DNA from: Manduca sexta
Lineage: Eukaryota > Arthropoda > Insecta > Lepidoptera > Sphingidae
DNA: 64,000 bases
NCBI RefSeq assembly: GCF_014839805.1
Contig: NC_051128.1
Location: 12,104,466-12,168,465, forward strand
Direction of reading: 5' to 3'
The translations under genes were made by a program, and so were the position numbers. This document shows, piece by piece, positions 24,301-36,500 of the stretch (within the stretch, counting starts at the first letter, position 1; every line of letters begins with the position of its first letter). The notes under the pieces were generated by a model, which was not told where the DNA came from, made no database searches, and was given only the letters and a program-made list of their open reading frames with translations.

Positions 24301-25118
24301 AAATGTCCTTATTGTGAAAAGTAATGGTGACCTACATTATGCTGGAATACTGCTATATTGTATCCCACTGCAGACCCACAATGATGATAGTTGGAAATAA
24401 AGCCCTTATAATACTTAGCGAGTTTTACAAACTGTGATAACATATTTTAAAAACAAAATTACATCACAATGTTGTTGCATGCATACTGGCCTTCTCAGTT
24501 TTTTTTTTTCACATAAAATTCAAGGTAATTCTAACATAAATTGTGGACGTTACCAGAATATTTGTTTAGTTTTCTCACTATTGTTAATGCATAAAAAATA
24601 CACATGCAAAGTGCGTGCATGTATCGTTGGGAATTAACTTCCTCAAAAGATAATTACGGGTAAATTTCGATTTAAATACACGATACTGTATGTAAATGAC
24701 ATCATTGCGCAATCCGCGCGGACGCTCAATACCCTTGGAGCGAGGTTAGAAATATATTAAAAAAAAAAACACTTCAAACTCATTAATAATCAATTTTAAA
24801 CCTAAAAAATGCGAATTCTAGTACGTGTTAGCAATTAGTAGAAGCAAACTTACGGGCTCCTATACTTTCGGCTCGACGCTTTTGGCGGGGGCGGCGTCCT
24901 GGACCGGCTTCTGCTGTGGCCCCTGGACATCGCCGGGGGCTTTGGCACCGGCTCGCGCGAACCGTTGCGGGTCCTCGATCGGCTCCTCTGAAATCACCCA
25001 AGCGAGCCGACGATCAGTAAATATAGCATCCGGCAACCGACAAATAAAACACGAGGCGGGAATGCGATCAAAGCTCATGACGGACAATAGTTAATAATAG
25101 TACCTCTCGATCAGACAT
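15385..25118 (-). CDS. tra2: Transformer-2 splicing regulator, complete
   Basis: Seven coding exons on the minus strand: 25118-25104, 24987-24854, 20713-20554, 19765-19637, 19260-19088, 17418-17371 and 15541-15385. All have GT-AG borders and join in phase from ATG to TAG (816 nt, 271 aa). Residues 6-103 are an Arg/Ser-rich RS1 domain. The RRM follows, with RNP2-like 'CLGVFGL' at 111-117 and RNP1 'RGFCFVYF' at 151-158. Next comes the tra2-type linker '[12 protein letters not shown]', then a Tyr/Arg-rich RS2 tail. The RS1-RRM-RS2 order and linker identify Tra2. By family knowledge it is a nuclear activator of exon inclusion, acting on doublesex and fruitless in insects and on its own transcript. 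Exon 1 encodes only five residues, so the start is fixed by its in-phase splice. ValRS starts 2.4 kb away, divergently. Introns hold several inverted repeats. Confidence 0.95.
15623..15678. repeat. Perfect 21-bp inverted repeat in tra2 intron 6
   Basis: Arms 15623-15643 and 15658-15678 are exact reverse complements, with a 14-base loop whose AAAA/TTTT edges can extend the stem. It lies 82 bases upstream of the acceptor of the last tra2 exon. It may be a tiny foldback element or an RNA structure. Confidence 0.8.
16607..16634. repeat. Perfect 12-bp inverted repeat in tra2 intron 6
   Basis: GGATGGTCGGCT and AGCCGACCATCC flank a four-base loop. A (TTCG)-rich stretch follows at about 16658-16678. 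The GC-rich stem stands out in an AT-rich intron. Confidence 0.75.
17164..17326. mobile_element. Inverted-repeat element beside tra2 exon 6
   Basis: GAAGACGCGCCCCAC (17167-17181) and its exact reverse complement (17303-17317) bound about 150 bp of non-coding DNA; pairing extends a few bases outward. The edge is about 45 bases from the tra2 exon 6 donor. It is probably a MITE. Confidence 0.6.
17886..18066 (-). repeat. Insect interspersed repeat, 'TATTAATATATAAAGCGGAA' type
   Basis: The left edge 'ATATTAATATATAAAGCGGAA', then 'CTAATCTCAGGAACTACTT' and 'TAGGCTACTTTCATCCCGGG', form the reverse layout of a very common insect repeat. That repeat ends in 'TTTATAATATTAGTAG', as at 23020-23044 and 37500. 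Confidence 0.6.
20918..21073. mobile_element. MITE-like inverted-repeat element
   Basis: The left end 'GGCTAATTGACTTAGC' and the right end 'GCTAAGTCAATTAGC' are inverted; homology extends outward into 'TTGAAA'/'TTTCAAACG'. About 100 bp of T/A-rich core lies between. There is no ORF. Confidence 0.65.
21256..21299. repeat. 14-bp inverted repeat beside a tandem duplication
   Basis: CAATTTAACGAGTA (21256-21269) and its reverse complement (21286-21299) enclose 16 bases. Just to the left, 'CAAAGTACTGCATGGCA' is present twice in tandem. Confidence 0.7.
22634..23044 (+). repeat. Insect interspersed repeat carrying a nested MITE
   Basis: The outer segment starts 'ACTAGCTTTTGCTCGCGGC' and ends 'CTTTATATATTAGTAGATT', with 'GTAGTTTCCGAGTTTAGCGT' before the end. 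It is interrupted by 22691-22927. Confidence 0.6.
22691..22927. mobile_element. MITE family G with about 65-bp inverted ends
   Basis: The left end 'ACCCCCTTATTCATAGAC' and the right end 'TCTATGAATAAGGGGGT' are inverted. The match continues through 'ATCTAAGG', 'GCTGTGATAACAAGTCTG' and 'TCTCAG' on both sides. The core is non-coding. A half copy lies at 39882-39950. Confidence 0.8.
23926..24030 (+). repeat. Interspersed repeat family D, decayed copy
   Basis: 'CTGATGCTAAGTGGAATG', 'GGTCCAAT' and 'TCGACTGACATGAGATGATT' match the copies at 118 and 51855 with substitutions. Confidence 0.6.
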
Positions 25119-27507
25119 TGTGCCCGGTGTGATAAATAAACGAGTAAAACGTAAACAACACGTATTCAATCTATAATTACACAGGAAAAGTTCAAATAAA
25201 ATATATAGAACGGAGCACACCACCAAGCGTTCCGCAAAATTGAAAAACAAAATGGCGTTGAACGATGTTGCCGCAGTAACTAAACGAAAGCGTAATTTAT
25301 TATATTGCCAATGGTAAAAATAATATCGATCGATAGAACCGGTAGTCAAGCCGGGCCTCATCTAAAATTCAGTCTTGCGTATATGTATGCATTGAGGAGA
25401 GATAAGTTATACTAGAAAGGACTTCGTGCATCTGTTCCTATTTTAAAAAATACGTTATCCAAATATTCTATTACCGCAGAGAAGGTAACTAAAAAAAATA
25501 AATCATAAGTACCATATTTCATCTCAACCTGCCAAGTGCGGCAGTTTAGTTTTTCCCCCTTTTACCGCGCTGATATATAGTTACATGACAGCCTCGGTGG
25601 CGGAGTTGGAATTGTACACGGTACAAGTACGATTACCGCGCTGAAGTCCTGGATTCGAATCCCGGGTCGGGCCAAAATAATTGTGACTGGGTTTTTTCAT
25701 CTTAAACATTATTCAGTCGCAGCTCGGAGTCAGGAAGTTGGCGGTGTGGACCCCTGTGCCTCGGAAAGCACGTAAAGCCGTTGGTTCTACACCTGATCTC
25801 TTTCCGGTCATGTCAGATTGCCGTCTCATCGTATTATGAGAGTGGAGGAACAGAGAGTGCATCTATGTATTGCGCACACACTTGGGCACTATAATATATC
25901 CTGCGTACCTGGCTGATCTCCGTTGAGATTGGCCGCCGTGGCCGAAACCCGACTAGGAGGGATTACTTATTATATACAGTTCCGGCCTGTTAATAAATGA
26001 CAATGTGGGCATCACTAGTGTTGGCATGGCCCATCTCTATTGGTACTGTTTTATAATGGCCACTCAATAAGTAAGCATTGTGTTGTAGTTAAGATTAAAT
26101 ATAATAAAAGGTTACTCATATATGAGCGTTTCTCTGGCCTCCCATACATAAACCCTAACACGGCCCGGCCTAGCACGCAATTCAAATTACTTTGTTTATA
26201 TAATGTGCCTATAGAAAAAACTTTGATGGCATAGCTTGTTGTTCCCTGGGCTATCAATTATATTCAATTTTCTTTCGCTTTTAAAATATACATGAAAGTG
26301 TAGGTGAATATAATGAAGAACAAAATAAATAATAATAGAAAATGTTTTTTTAAAAAATTGGCATCCCCACATCCTGTTCCTTTTTGTCATTTTTGTAGGT
26401 ATAGGTTGAGGGTATAGGTACAGCGATATGTCAGGTGTTAATTTGCAGGTGGACACTTAGACAATTTTCTGTAATGATTGGATCAGAGTTTTCTAAGAAT
26501 GATTATGTATCTTAATATCCTTGCATAGAATTTAGTTTTGGTTAACGAAAATTTAGGTTATGTCTAGTACCAACATAATAGGCTAAAAATCTAGAATCAT
26601 GATATCTAACAATTAGCCGTTATTACTGACGCTAGATTTGTTATTGTTGGACTTTATTTGTTAATTCTTTATAATTGCGATTTTGTTCAATAACTTAACT
26701 TTCTGCCGAACACATTGAGTTGAGCCTGGCTGCACCTCCGTATCGTGTATAATAATTTTCTCTAAGGATTTTTTGTCGTTTGTGCTTACGAAATAGTTTC
26801 TCTTATAAGTCGGAGATTTTGACTCCAATTGTGTTTAAATTTATTTATTTTGTGTGCTACAAATGAGATAAGAACTAATCAAAAAAGGGACTTGCGAAAT
26901 ATATGCATTTGCCTTTGCAATGATTGTAATCATAGTAATTGTTGATTGGACTGAAGAACATCATATCTGTAAGGGATACCTTACAGATCAATCAGATCAA
27001 ATCATACAGTTCAATTTCTATATAAAATTGGTCTGTAATGAATTTTTGAGTAAGAGACCTAAACACTGTATAATTTATACATAAGAAATTCGCTTAACAC
27101 TTTTGTATATTTTTTAATAATATTTTGTTATTAATAAAGCAAATTATTTATAATTCTGGACGTATTACTTTTAACAATCCCAATTAAATCGTATTTTATA
27201 CTTGTGTAAGAATTATGGTCAACAATTTTCATCGATTGAATGAGGAACGCCCCCAGAGAAGAGCAGATTTATAGTCATTTTTGATGCGTAACGTTGGTAG
27301 AAAATCTTGTCTAAACTTAGCTCACGTATGTGTGCATAAGCTCAAAATCAATGTGCTATGTGCCACCTCTACTTACGTAGTATGTTACTTACTCTATGAA
27401 TTTACATATGTCAAACTAAGGATTTGGTTTAAAAATCCACATCACAATAATTTTGGCAAATGTGGTCTCGATCTGTGTGTGAATAGTTTACAATTTTCGT
27501 GCCAAAG
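25119..27507. other. tra2-ValRS divergent intergenic region
   Basis: Starts of tra2 and ValRS face away from each other. Promoters of both should lie here, but no core element can be assigned with confidence. A SINE occupies 25591-25976. From 26000 to 27450 there is AT-rich DNA with no gene recognised. Confidence 0.5.
25591..25976 (+). repeat. tRNA-derived SINE, family B
   Basis: The head 'GCCTCGGTGGCGGAGTTGG' and the B-box 'GGATTCGAATCCCGGGTCGG' are like family A. The body differs: 'TTATTCAGTCGCAGCTCGGA', then 'CTGATCTCCGTTGAGATTGG' and 'ACCCGACTAGGAGGGATTA'. A shorter copy lies at 63245. Not a functional tRNA: no acceptor stem or cloverleaf is kept. Confidence 0.75.
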
Positions 27508-30500
27508 ATGACTGACAACGAGCCGCAAAATGAACCTGCAGGAGACCAGCCCCAGGAGAAAACCGCGAAGCAGTTAGAAAAGGAAGCCAAAAAGGCTGCA
27601 AAGTTAGAAAAATTGAAAGCTAAGTTGGATAAAAAGAGCACCGCGCCAGCTGTGCCGAAAGATAAGCCGGAGGTATTTACAATAATTATTGAGATTCGAG
27701 TTATATCATACTATTGAATGACAATTAGCTTTAACTTAAATTTGGGAGAAAACAATGAGTGCGAAATCTAAGGTTATTACATACCTCACCACAGGAAGTG
27801 AAAGTAAACGTTGCCATTATTTCTAAACTTACATCATTTTTTAATTCATATAGAAAGATAAAGGAACTATAAAAATTGTACACAATATAATATTCTTTTT
27901 ATGTGGTCATTCATAAAATATTTCTACTTGCCAGTTATCACAACCTTTTATGGTGTTTGCTTTAGATAAAATTAAATAATATATTACTATAATAAATCAT
28001 TTAATTATTACATTTATTAATTACAATTTAAACATGTAAATGATATTGTAATAGCACCACTTGAAAAACATTTATTTGTTCCCATATGTTAAAAATGCTA
28101 GTATTATAAAAATGCATCACATTCCTAATGTAATCAAAGTTTTCGCACTTTAGTTTAAACCCAATATTTTGTACAATTTCCTTATAAAGAAACAATTATA
28201 TTAAGGATACAAATATTTTTTGTTAATTTTAGAAAAAAGCAAAGGAAACAAAGGAGTCTGCTGTATATACTGCCAATACAGCACCAGGTGAAAAGAAGGA
28301 TGTTTCTGGGGCGATGCCTGATGCCTACAGCCCCAGGTATGTGGAGGCTGCTTGGTACGCCTGGTGGGAGAAGCAAGGATTCTTCAAACCTGAGCATGGA
28401 GTAAGTATGACATTTTTTTATGATCTTATTTAGTAGATGCCCATTTGATAGGAATTTAGGTACACAATGTATGACAAGACTGTATTCAATATTTTTAGGT
28501 AAAGTAATTTTATGCAAATTATTTCATAGCATAAAAGTGTTTTTAAAAAATTGACAAACTTTTTATAAAGTTTATATTGATTATTATGAATGTTTCACTA
28601 TTTATAAATAGCGGTCAAAATTATTTAAAAAATCTAATTTAGCTACTGCAAGTATAGTAAGGATTTCTATATACAAGGGTATATCCATCTTTTTGCAATA
28701 ATGGATATGAGTGCTGTAATTTTTCCAAAAGGGACCCGGCACAACATAATATAGGTACCAATATGCAAAACTGTGATCTGCAAATTGTGTTAATGATAAT
28801 TAGATTTTACATAAATTACGAAAGGGAAGCCGGCACGAAACAGGCTCTTCACAACTAAAAGCATCGCTAGCCTGTGACCCATGGAGGGAGGGAGGGCAAG
28901 TTGATATGGAGTATGAGAAAAGTATAATTTGTAGGTAAAGTTGAGAGCACATTTGCCTCCGCCACTCTTCCTCTCCTGCTTTAACAATAACATAGAACAG
29001 AGCGTAATTAAGCGTACGCAATATTAGGAATGGAATTGGTGAATTCATATTAGCTTTAGAATCTCTAGAGAGGGGTAGCTGGCTCTCCCTGCCCTCCTTC
29101 GCGACGCCCTTGTTCGCCACCGATGGGCATCCTAATCAAAAGACAGCTATAATAACCAAATAGATAAGTCAAAAAGTCTCCTACTTACCCATATGACTAT
29201 CAGCGCTGTCCTCCATGTATATTCAATTATTGTCTAATTTCAGAGAAAAAGTGTTTCGGAGGTCAATCCTAAAGGCAAGTTCGTAATGGTGATTCCACCG
29301 CCCAATGTCACCGGTACTCTGCATCTGGGACATGCGCTCACTAATGCTGTGCAGGATGCCATCATCAGGTGGAACAGGTGAGGAGATTTGTCAGTTTTTT
29401 TTTATTATATGAGAGTAATAAAATTTTGAGTTGTTTGTACTCACAAGCTCAAAGGTATAAAAATGAAAAAAAATAATGTATTGACTTATAACAACAAATT
29501 CACCCAGTCAAAAGTTCTGAGGTAACTAACAATCATAAAAAAAAAATACAGTCGAGTTGAATCCTTCTTTTAAGTCAGTTAAAAATATACTGAAAGCTTT
29601 TAAAACTTTTACATTTATAATGTTTTATTTTATTTAAATGGCGTAAGAAACAACAGAAAATCAATATAAAACTATGTGATTTGTAATGTAAAATTAACAA
29701 ACATCCACATTTTCAGAATGAAAGGTCTCACAACGTTGTGGAACCCGGGCTGCGACCACGCCGGCATCGCGACACAGGTGGTGGTGGAAAAGAAGCTGTG
29801 GAAGGAAGAGAAGAAGACCAGACATGAACTCGGTAGAGACGAGTTCATTAAACGCGTCTGGGCTTGGAAAGAAGAGTGAGTTATCGAAATTGGTACTTTA
29901 TATATCAGTAAAACTTATAGAAATTAGACAACACATTTCAGTCTCAGTAAACCATTTTATAATGTAAAGTACAATAAAATTTAATGTGTGACTCACACCT
30001 TTGTTTTAAAATATGTTAACATGATCGCAACTGGTATGCATAATTTAACTGGACTTATTTCCATTGCTTGTTTCCATTGCATTGCAGTTAGCAAACTGTG
30101 ACAGATGATAGGCCCATTGTTGATTACATCTGTGCCATAAGCCTGTTCCTTTGCGAGTTAAGGATCTCTCATTATCTTATCTTCTTACAAAATTACTTAC
30201 ACACATTTGGATGATTGATAGAAGTGCAGCAACCACTAAACAAATTTAGATAAAATTCCGCACATTGATACACCATATTCTGGATTAACTTTAATCCTGG
30301 TAATTACCAATATTTAAAATTTAATCTAGTTTTAAAGTATAAAATATATTGTAACAATTGTTTCTACTCCAGAAAAGGCGGCCGCATCTACGAGCAGCTT
30401 CGGTCTCTGGGCTCTTCATACGACTGGAGTCGAGAGCGTTTCACCATGGACCCCTCCATGTGCTACGCTGTGAATGAAGCGTTCATCCGCCTCTATGAGA

Positions 30501-33500
30501 GTAATGACATCTACCGCGCGAACAGGATCGTGAACTGGTGTTGCACGCTCAAGAGCGCCATCTCAGATATAGAGGTGGATAAGATGGAGCTTAGTGGACG
30601 GACGATGTTGTCTGTACCTGGGTATAGTCAAAAGGTATGTTATTTATGTCCATTTTCCAATTAGTTTTATTCAATTTTTTTTCAATTCAATTCAATACAT
30701 TTATTTCAGGATAGTATACACCCATAGTGTTAGTAAATTACAATAATTATATTATATTAAATGTTAGTACGTACAGTTACACATATAACAAAACTCAATA
30801 ATAAGACAAAACATTACAGCGTGCGATTCACTGACCCACCAGCTGAGCAACAGGCTCAAACCAGTGTCTCACAAAATCGCTTGTACAGTCATTGCTTACA
30901 AGGGCTACAATGCTGTTGGGCGCACCCCAAACCCTGCGCATCAGTGATGTCGCGCGCTTTCGCATTATCGCACTAAAATCGTCTGTATGCATACCGGCGA
31001 ACATCCCCGACGCACTACAAAAACGAGAGAAACCCAACAACAATCTAAATGCGTTATTGTATTGGATTCGCAGAGCATTATAAGTTTTCTGCGTATAGCT
31101 GACCCACAGGCTGCACGTGTAAAATGTTTGGCAAAACGCTTTAAATAGTGTAATTTTCACTGGAACCGTACAACGTGCGAACCTACGAGCCAGCATATTG
31201 CATCGAACCGCCAACGCTCTGCGTTCCCTCTCAATATCGAGATCATCCGACATATCATCAGTGACCCAGTGGCCCAGGTACTTAAACTTTTTGGTCCAAG
31301 TAAGCGTAGCTCCATCTAGTTCCACTTTAGGTAGAGAGTATGACTTTTTCCCCGCTTTGAAAAGCATTAATTCACTCTTTTTAGCATTGTACCTGAGCCC
31401 ATGAGACGCAGCATATGTCTCGCACATTCTCAGCAATATATTCAATGCGTTGACCGACGGAGCCAACAAAACCATGTCATCTGCATAACTAATATTGTTG
31501 ACCATTACACCGTCAATAGAGCATCCGACATTGGCGTTGCTAAGTCCGACAATCAACCTGTTCATATATAGGTTGAAAAGTTTCGGCGAGGAAATGCCTC
31601 CTTGTCTCACTCCACATTTCAGCCTATACATATCTGAGTGCGCCGTCGCCCACTTTACATAATTGTTTTGGTTGTCGTACCAGTATCTAAAAATTTTAAC
31701 AAGTTCTCTGGGCAGAGTAGCTTCCAATATAAGCTTCTTCCATAACATATTATAAGATACCAGATCAAAAGCCTTCGACAGGTCCAAAAAGCAGGCATAC
31801 ACAGCTGTACTCCTGCGTGTGTAGTACTTTACAGTATGCTTGAGACACAATATGGCTGATTCAGTGGATAGCCCAGGTTTAAACCCGAATTGCGCGTCAT
31901 GTAATTTTAAGTAACTATTAAGATTTTTATCAAGCAATCTGTCAAGCACTTTCGCAATAATTGTAGCCAACGAAATTGGCCTATAATTAGACCCATCGGA
32001 GGCATCGCCGGTCTTATTCTTAACAATTGGCACTACGACCGTTTTCATTAAATCATCAGGAAGGTATGAGTGCCCTATACAAATATTGAACAGCGTGGCC
32101 AAAACCCTAGACACATGTGAGCCTGCATGGCACAAATGTTCAATACTCAGTCCATCATGACCCGGTGATTTACCTTTCTTCATATTATAAATAACTCTAT
32201 CAACGTCCCGAGCACTAAATTTAAGCGACTGCGTATCATGCGAGTCAGGAAATTGTACCATACATTGGGATTCAGGCAGCGGGGAGTCAATTTTAAAGCG
32301 ATCTTTAAAAGCATTAGCAATTAAATTAACATCAGACACGCCATCTACGCTCATTGGGAGGCTAGCCTTCGGACAAAGTTTATTTAGTCTGCTTCCAAAA
32401 CCCACGAAAATCCTTAATACAGTGCCGAGAAGCAAGAATATCCATTTTTATTTGTTGTTGGTTATTATGGCACCATCTTAATTTCGATTTAAACGCTTTA
32501 CGCGTAAGAAACATATTTTCAAAATACGGCCCACTAGAAGGTTTTCCATATAACACCCATAGTTGGAAAGAACGACGAGCCTCATCGTGCGCGCATCTAA
32601 CGTGTCTATTCCATCCTATTACACGAGTTCTTTTATTTATGTTTGTTTTAGCTGAGCATAATTCGGCCGCTTGACTGAGGATATTAACATTTTTTATATA
32701 CATGGAATTAATAACAATTTTATGGTCCGTATTGGTACACATTTTATCTTTACACTCAATTAATTCCGCGGGATAATCTAATTCTTTTAACAAACTATTA
32801 CAGATATGACTATATTTTTTAATTTCCATATTATCTTTTTGGCCCCATAGGACTCTATTATAGTTACTACTATTATTATTACATAATTTAGGCTTAATTA
32901 CATCAATATTACATGTCACAAATAGAGGGAAATGATCCGACCAGAATACATCGTGTTTTACATATATATCAGTTATTGTTTTCCATGCAAGCTCTGTAAC
33001 TACACAATGATCTAACCAGCGCCTACATCCATGAACATCACTTACATATGTATACGTATTAGATAGTGCTCCAAGTTTCTCAAAGTCCGCACATACCCAT
33101 TTCTCGTGTCTACAGAAATGTAACAGTTCCTTACCAAAAGATTCCCCCGGATGGGCGTTAAAGTCCCCTAATATATACACAGACTCCGTGCCGCAACTTT
33201 CGACAATCGCACTGATCTCACTTAGACATTCCGTGTATTCACTTAGATTGTTCACATTATCGGTAGGCATGTATACAGAAATTACTACAAATGAACTACC
33301 GTTGGCCCTCGATACTTGTATCGCGGATAAGCGCACATTATCACTTTGTAACACTGTGACGTTGTTGAAAATATCCTTTCTCCATAATATAGCCACACCA
33401 CCATGAGGTCTCCCGCGAAAGATACCCATCGACGTATCGACCGCCGATGTTCCTGACCATGCAAAGTTGTCATCGATAGTGCCCAAAAAAGTTAATTCAT

Positions 33501-36500
33501 GGGGAAATAGCCATGTCTCCTGTAAGGCAATAATATGCCCTAGTGTACATAGTGACCTAATACATTCCACGGATCGCGTCACTGATCTACAGTTATAAGT
33601 GATAAATATACACTGATTCTCCATGTTATTTTTATGTTATAATATTATTTATTGTACCTTTTCTTATATTATCTGATCCTGAGGAATAATTTTTATATCT
33701 AAATTTGACGAAACGTCGGAAAGATATTCCATCAGGCCAGAGCTTGGTATCCATAAACACATTTAATTTTTGTTTAGGTATTAGCATTTTGAATGAATTG
33801 TAATCCTTCTCTCGCTTCATATGTATAAGTTCCAGCGTAACGTCTATTCCAGTTTTATCTCTAATATAGGAACTAATATCCGTAGACTCGGTACTTTTAT
33901 CGACGTTGTATATATATAACGGTATTTTTGTATCAGCCGCCTTAAACTTGCTATGAGGGTCCACCATTGCGTCCCCTTTTAAACCAGCAAATTTATTTTT
34001 ATATTTTCGCCGTTGTACAAGTTTCCATTCTTCTCCCGGTTCACTATTTTTCCAGGTGCCTTCCTTTGCTGCTGTTTTCGCAAAGGATAATTTTTCCATA
34101 GTACTCGGCGTATGTCTAGGTAAACATTCATTTTGCAACGGGGCGTTACCCGTTATTTGCTTATTTGAACCGATTCGATTTGAGCCATGTTCGAGTGAGA
34201 CGGGTGTATTGTTTATGCACTTGTGCGATGTGGCTGACCGCTGCGCCGGCGATTGGGTTTGTACCAACGGCGATGAGTCATTACCAATGCGCAAAGATTT
34301 TGCACAATTGCTAACTATTATTTTACTCGAATTTTGTGTTTCCGCATAATTTTGCAATCCCATGGGCCCACTATCACAATAGTTATCACTTATCGCAAGA
34401 CCAGACCCTCTTTTAACATTTACGTTGGTTATATCGAGACGAGATGGCACTGTTTGCGATAATAAATTATTTCTCAATTCGTCAAATTGATCTTGGGTTA
34501 CGTAATTATCCATAACCACTTTTAAGTTATTCTGCAAAACTATAAAGTCTTTTAATAGCCTTGTAGGATCAATGTGGTCAAAACTTAAAGGGGGTAGGCG
34601 TTGCAATTCTCTTGCCACGAAGATTGGTGTAGTATCAGGATCAGTCTCTTTAAGAAGACTTATTATGTCCTGAAGATCTCGTTCAACCTTGCCTCCTTGC
34701 TTACGTTTTATTTTCCGTTTGTCTGTTTTCACCGCATCAAAAAGCAGATTCTTCGCCGACTCGATTTCCTCCGGACTGAAAGTAGACGACACAGACGAAT
34801 TATTCCCGGTTCATCCATGATATCAGCTTTATTTTGTATAAAAGCCAATACCTCACATATCACTATTCCACAATGGTTGCATTTAATTGTTTTGCACGTC
34901 ATTTTTTTGCGATATTCACCGATACGATGCGGACATCGAAATACATCGACCGCTCGTTATGACGCATGGGCGATGACTGATTATGATCTATCGCAAAATT
35001 GTTACAATTTAAAAAAATTACACGCTTCCTAATTACTTACTTTCATGCCTTCTCAAGATCAGATTTGAGATTATAATTGGGATTGTTTATTAATATTCGC
35101 ATATTGTCTGTTGTATAGACAATGTACCTACCTGATGTGATCTGTTGTATGCATGTTGTGTTTGCTAGTTTCGAATGTCCTTTATTCATGTTAATATTTA
35201 AGTTTAAAATTGTACATTGGTTTAGATTTTAGAATATAACACGATGTCTAGGAGTTTTAATTAAATAATTACTTACTTTTAAGGCTGTTAAGTACCTTGC
35301 ATTATCATTAAAAATAATTATATACTTTAATACTATATATCTTAGGTGGAGTTTGGCGTGCTAGTATACTTCGCATACAAAACCAGCAATTGTGAGGACG
35401 AGATCGTGGTGGCGACCACTCGTATCGAGACCATGATTGCTGACGTGGCTATTGCTGTGCATCCCGACGACGAGAGGTTTGTAACACATTTTGTCGATGT
35501 TAAGAGTCGATTTAGATTGTAGACTAAGAACATCACTAGTAGTCTACACATCACTATGGACGGTATGATACCGGTACATTGTTCGTAACACTGTCTGTAA
35601 AATAAAGTAATAATAAATGTATACAGGGTCATTTTGACACCGCGTTACCAAATGAAAACACATACTTATCTAGTTGTAAATAACACTTTACAATAAGTTA
35701 CTTCAGCTGTAGAAGTAAAAGTAAAAAGTATAAGTTTAAAAAAAATTATATTAATAATATGTCTCGGCAGTCCGTTCCACACCCAACTAGGCTATCGCCG
35801 CTTTTTCAAAAGGTTCAAATCCCAAAGGCACACACCTCTGACTTTTCTAAAAAATCATGTGTGTATTCTTTGTGAATTTATCGTTCGCTTTAACGGTGAA
35901 GGAAAACATCGTGAGGAAACCTGCACATCTGAGAATTTCTCTATAGGAATTTCGAAGGTGTGTGAAGTCTACCAATCTGTACTAGGCCAGCGTGGTGGAC
36001 TAAGGCCTAATCCCTCTCAGTAGTAGAGGAGGCCCGTGCTCAGCAGTGGGCAAAGTATATATTACAGGGCTGATATTATTATTATTATTAATAATATGTA
36101 ATTTACTACTACTGCTCTAAGAGAAATCGTTGCAGCGGCAACATCATACTTTCAGTCAGAAATACACTCACGCACGCGCCACATTCCCATTAAAATACAA
36201 AATAATAAAAAAATCGGAAAACTAAAATCAGGTTTTTAGTGAAAATATTGGTTATTAATGCCAGATTTTGGCACAATGTCAGCAAAGGTGAAAACGAGTA
36301 TATGTTTGCATTTACTGTAAAGTTCCATCCAAATCCGTTCAGTAGTTTTTTCGTGAAAAAGGAACATACATCTATTCTCACAAACTTTCGCATTTATAAT
36401 ATTATGTATTATAGTATATACAAAATTATTATTTTTCTTGTATTTTGTTTTTTTTTGCAGATACAAACACTTGGTCGGCAAATATGTGGTACATCCGATA

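Larger units (their letters stand above)
20714..24853 (-). other. tra2 intron 2, no additional exon found
   Basis: This 4.1-kb intron between the two RS1 exons carries a MITE pair, hairpins and old repeats (listed separately). The remainder is AT-rich with only short chance ORFs. Unseen alternative first or cassette exons cannot be excluded, since Tra2 genes often have them. Confidence 0.55.
30670..35030 (-). mobile_element. Near full-length CR1/Jockey-group non-LTR retrotransposon
   Basis: It lies antisense in ValRS intron 5. In its own direction it has a 5' leader, ORF1 (34902-33632), a 7-base gap, ORF2 (33624-30828; endonuclease then reverse transcriptase) and a short 3' UTR. The 3' end carries AATAAATG and a short (TTGAA) repeat tail at about 30680-30705, the microsatellite-like end typical of CR1/L2-type elements. 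No LTRs are seen. Two frameshifts inactivate it. The outer borders are estimates and no clean target duplication was found. The superfamily call is from protein motifs. Confidence 0.85.

Noticed and set aside
24860..25087. Minus-strand ORF read as '[14 protein letters not shown]...'
   Set aside because: Out of frame with tra2; the correct frame after the five-residue first exon is Arg/Ser-rich and in phase with exon 3.
33188..35032. Plus-strand ORFs inside the LINE
   Set aside because: Antisense shadows of the element's ORF1 and ORF2.
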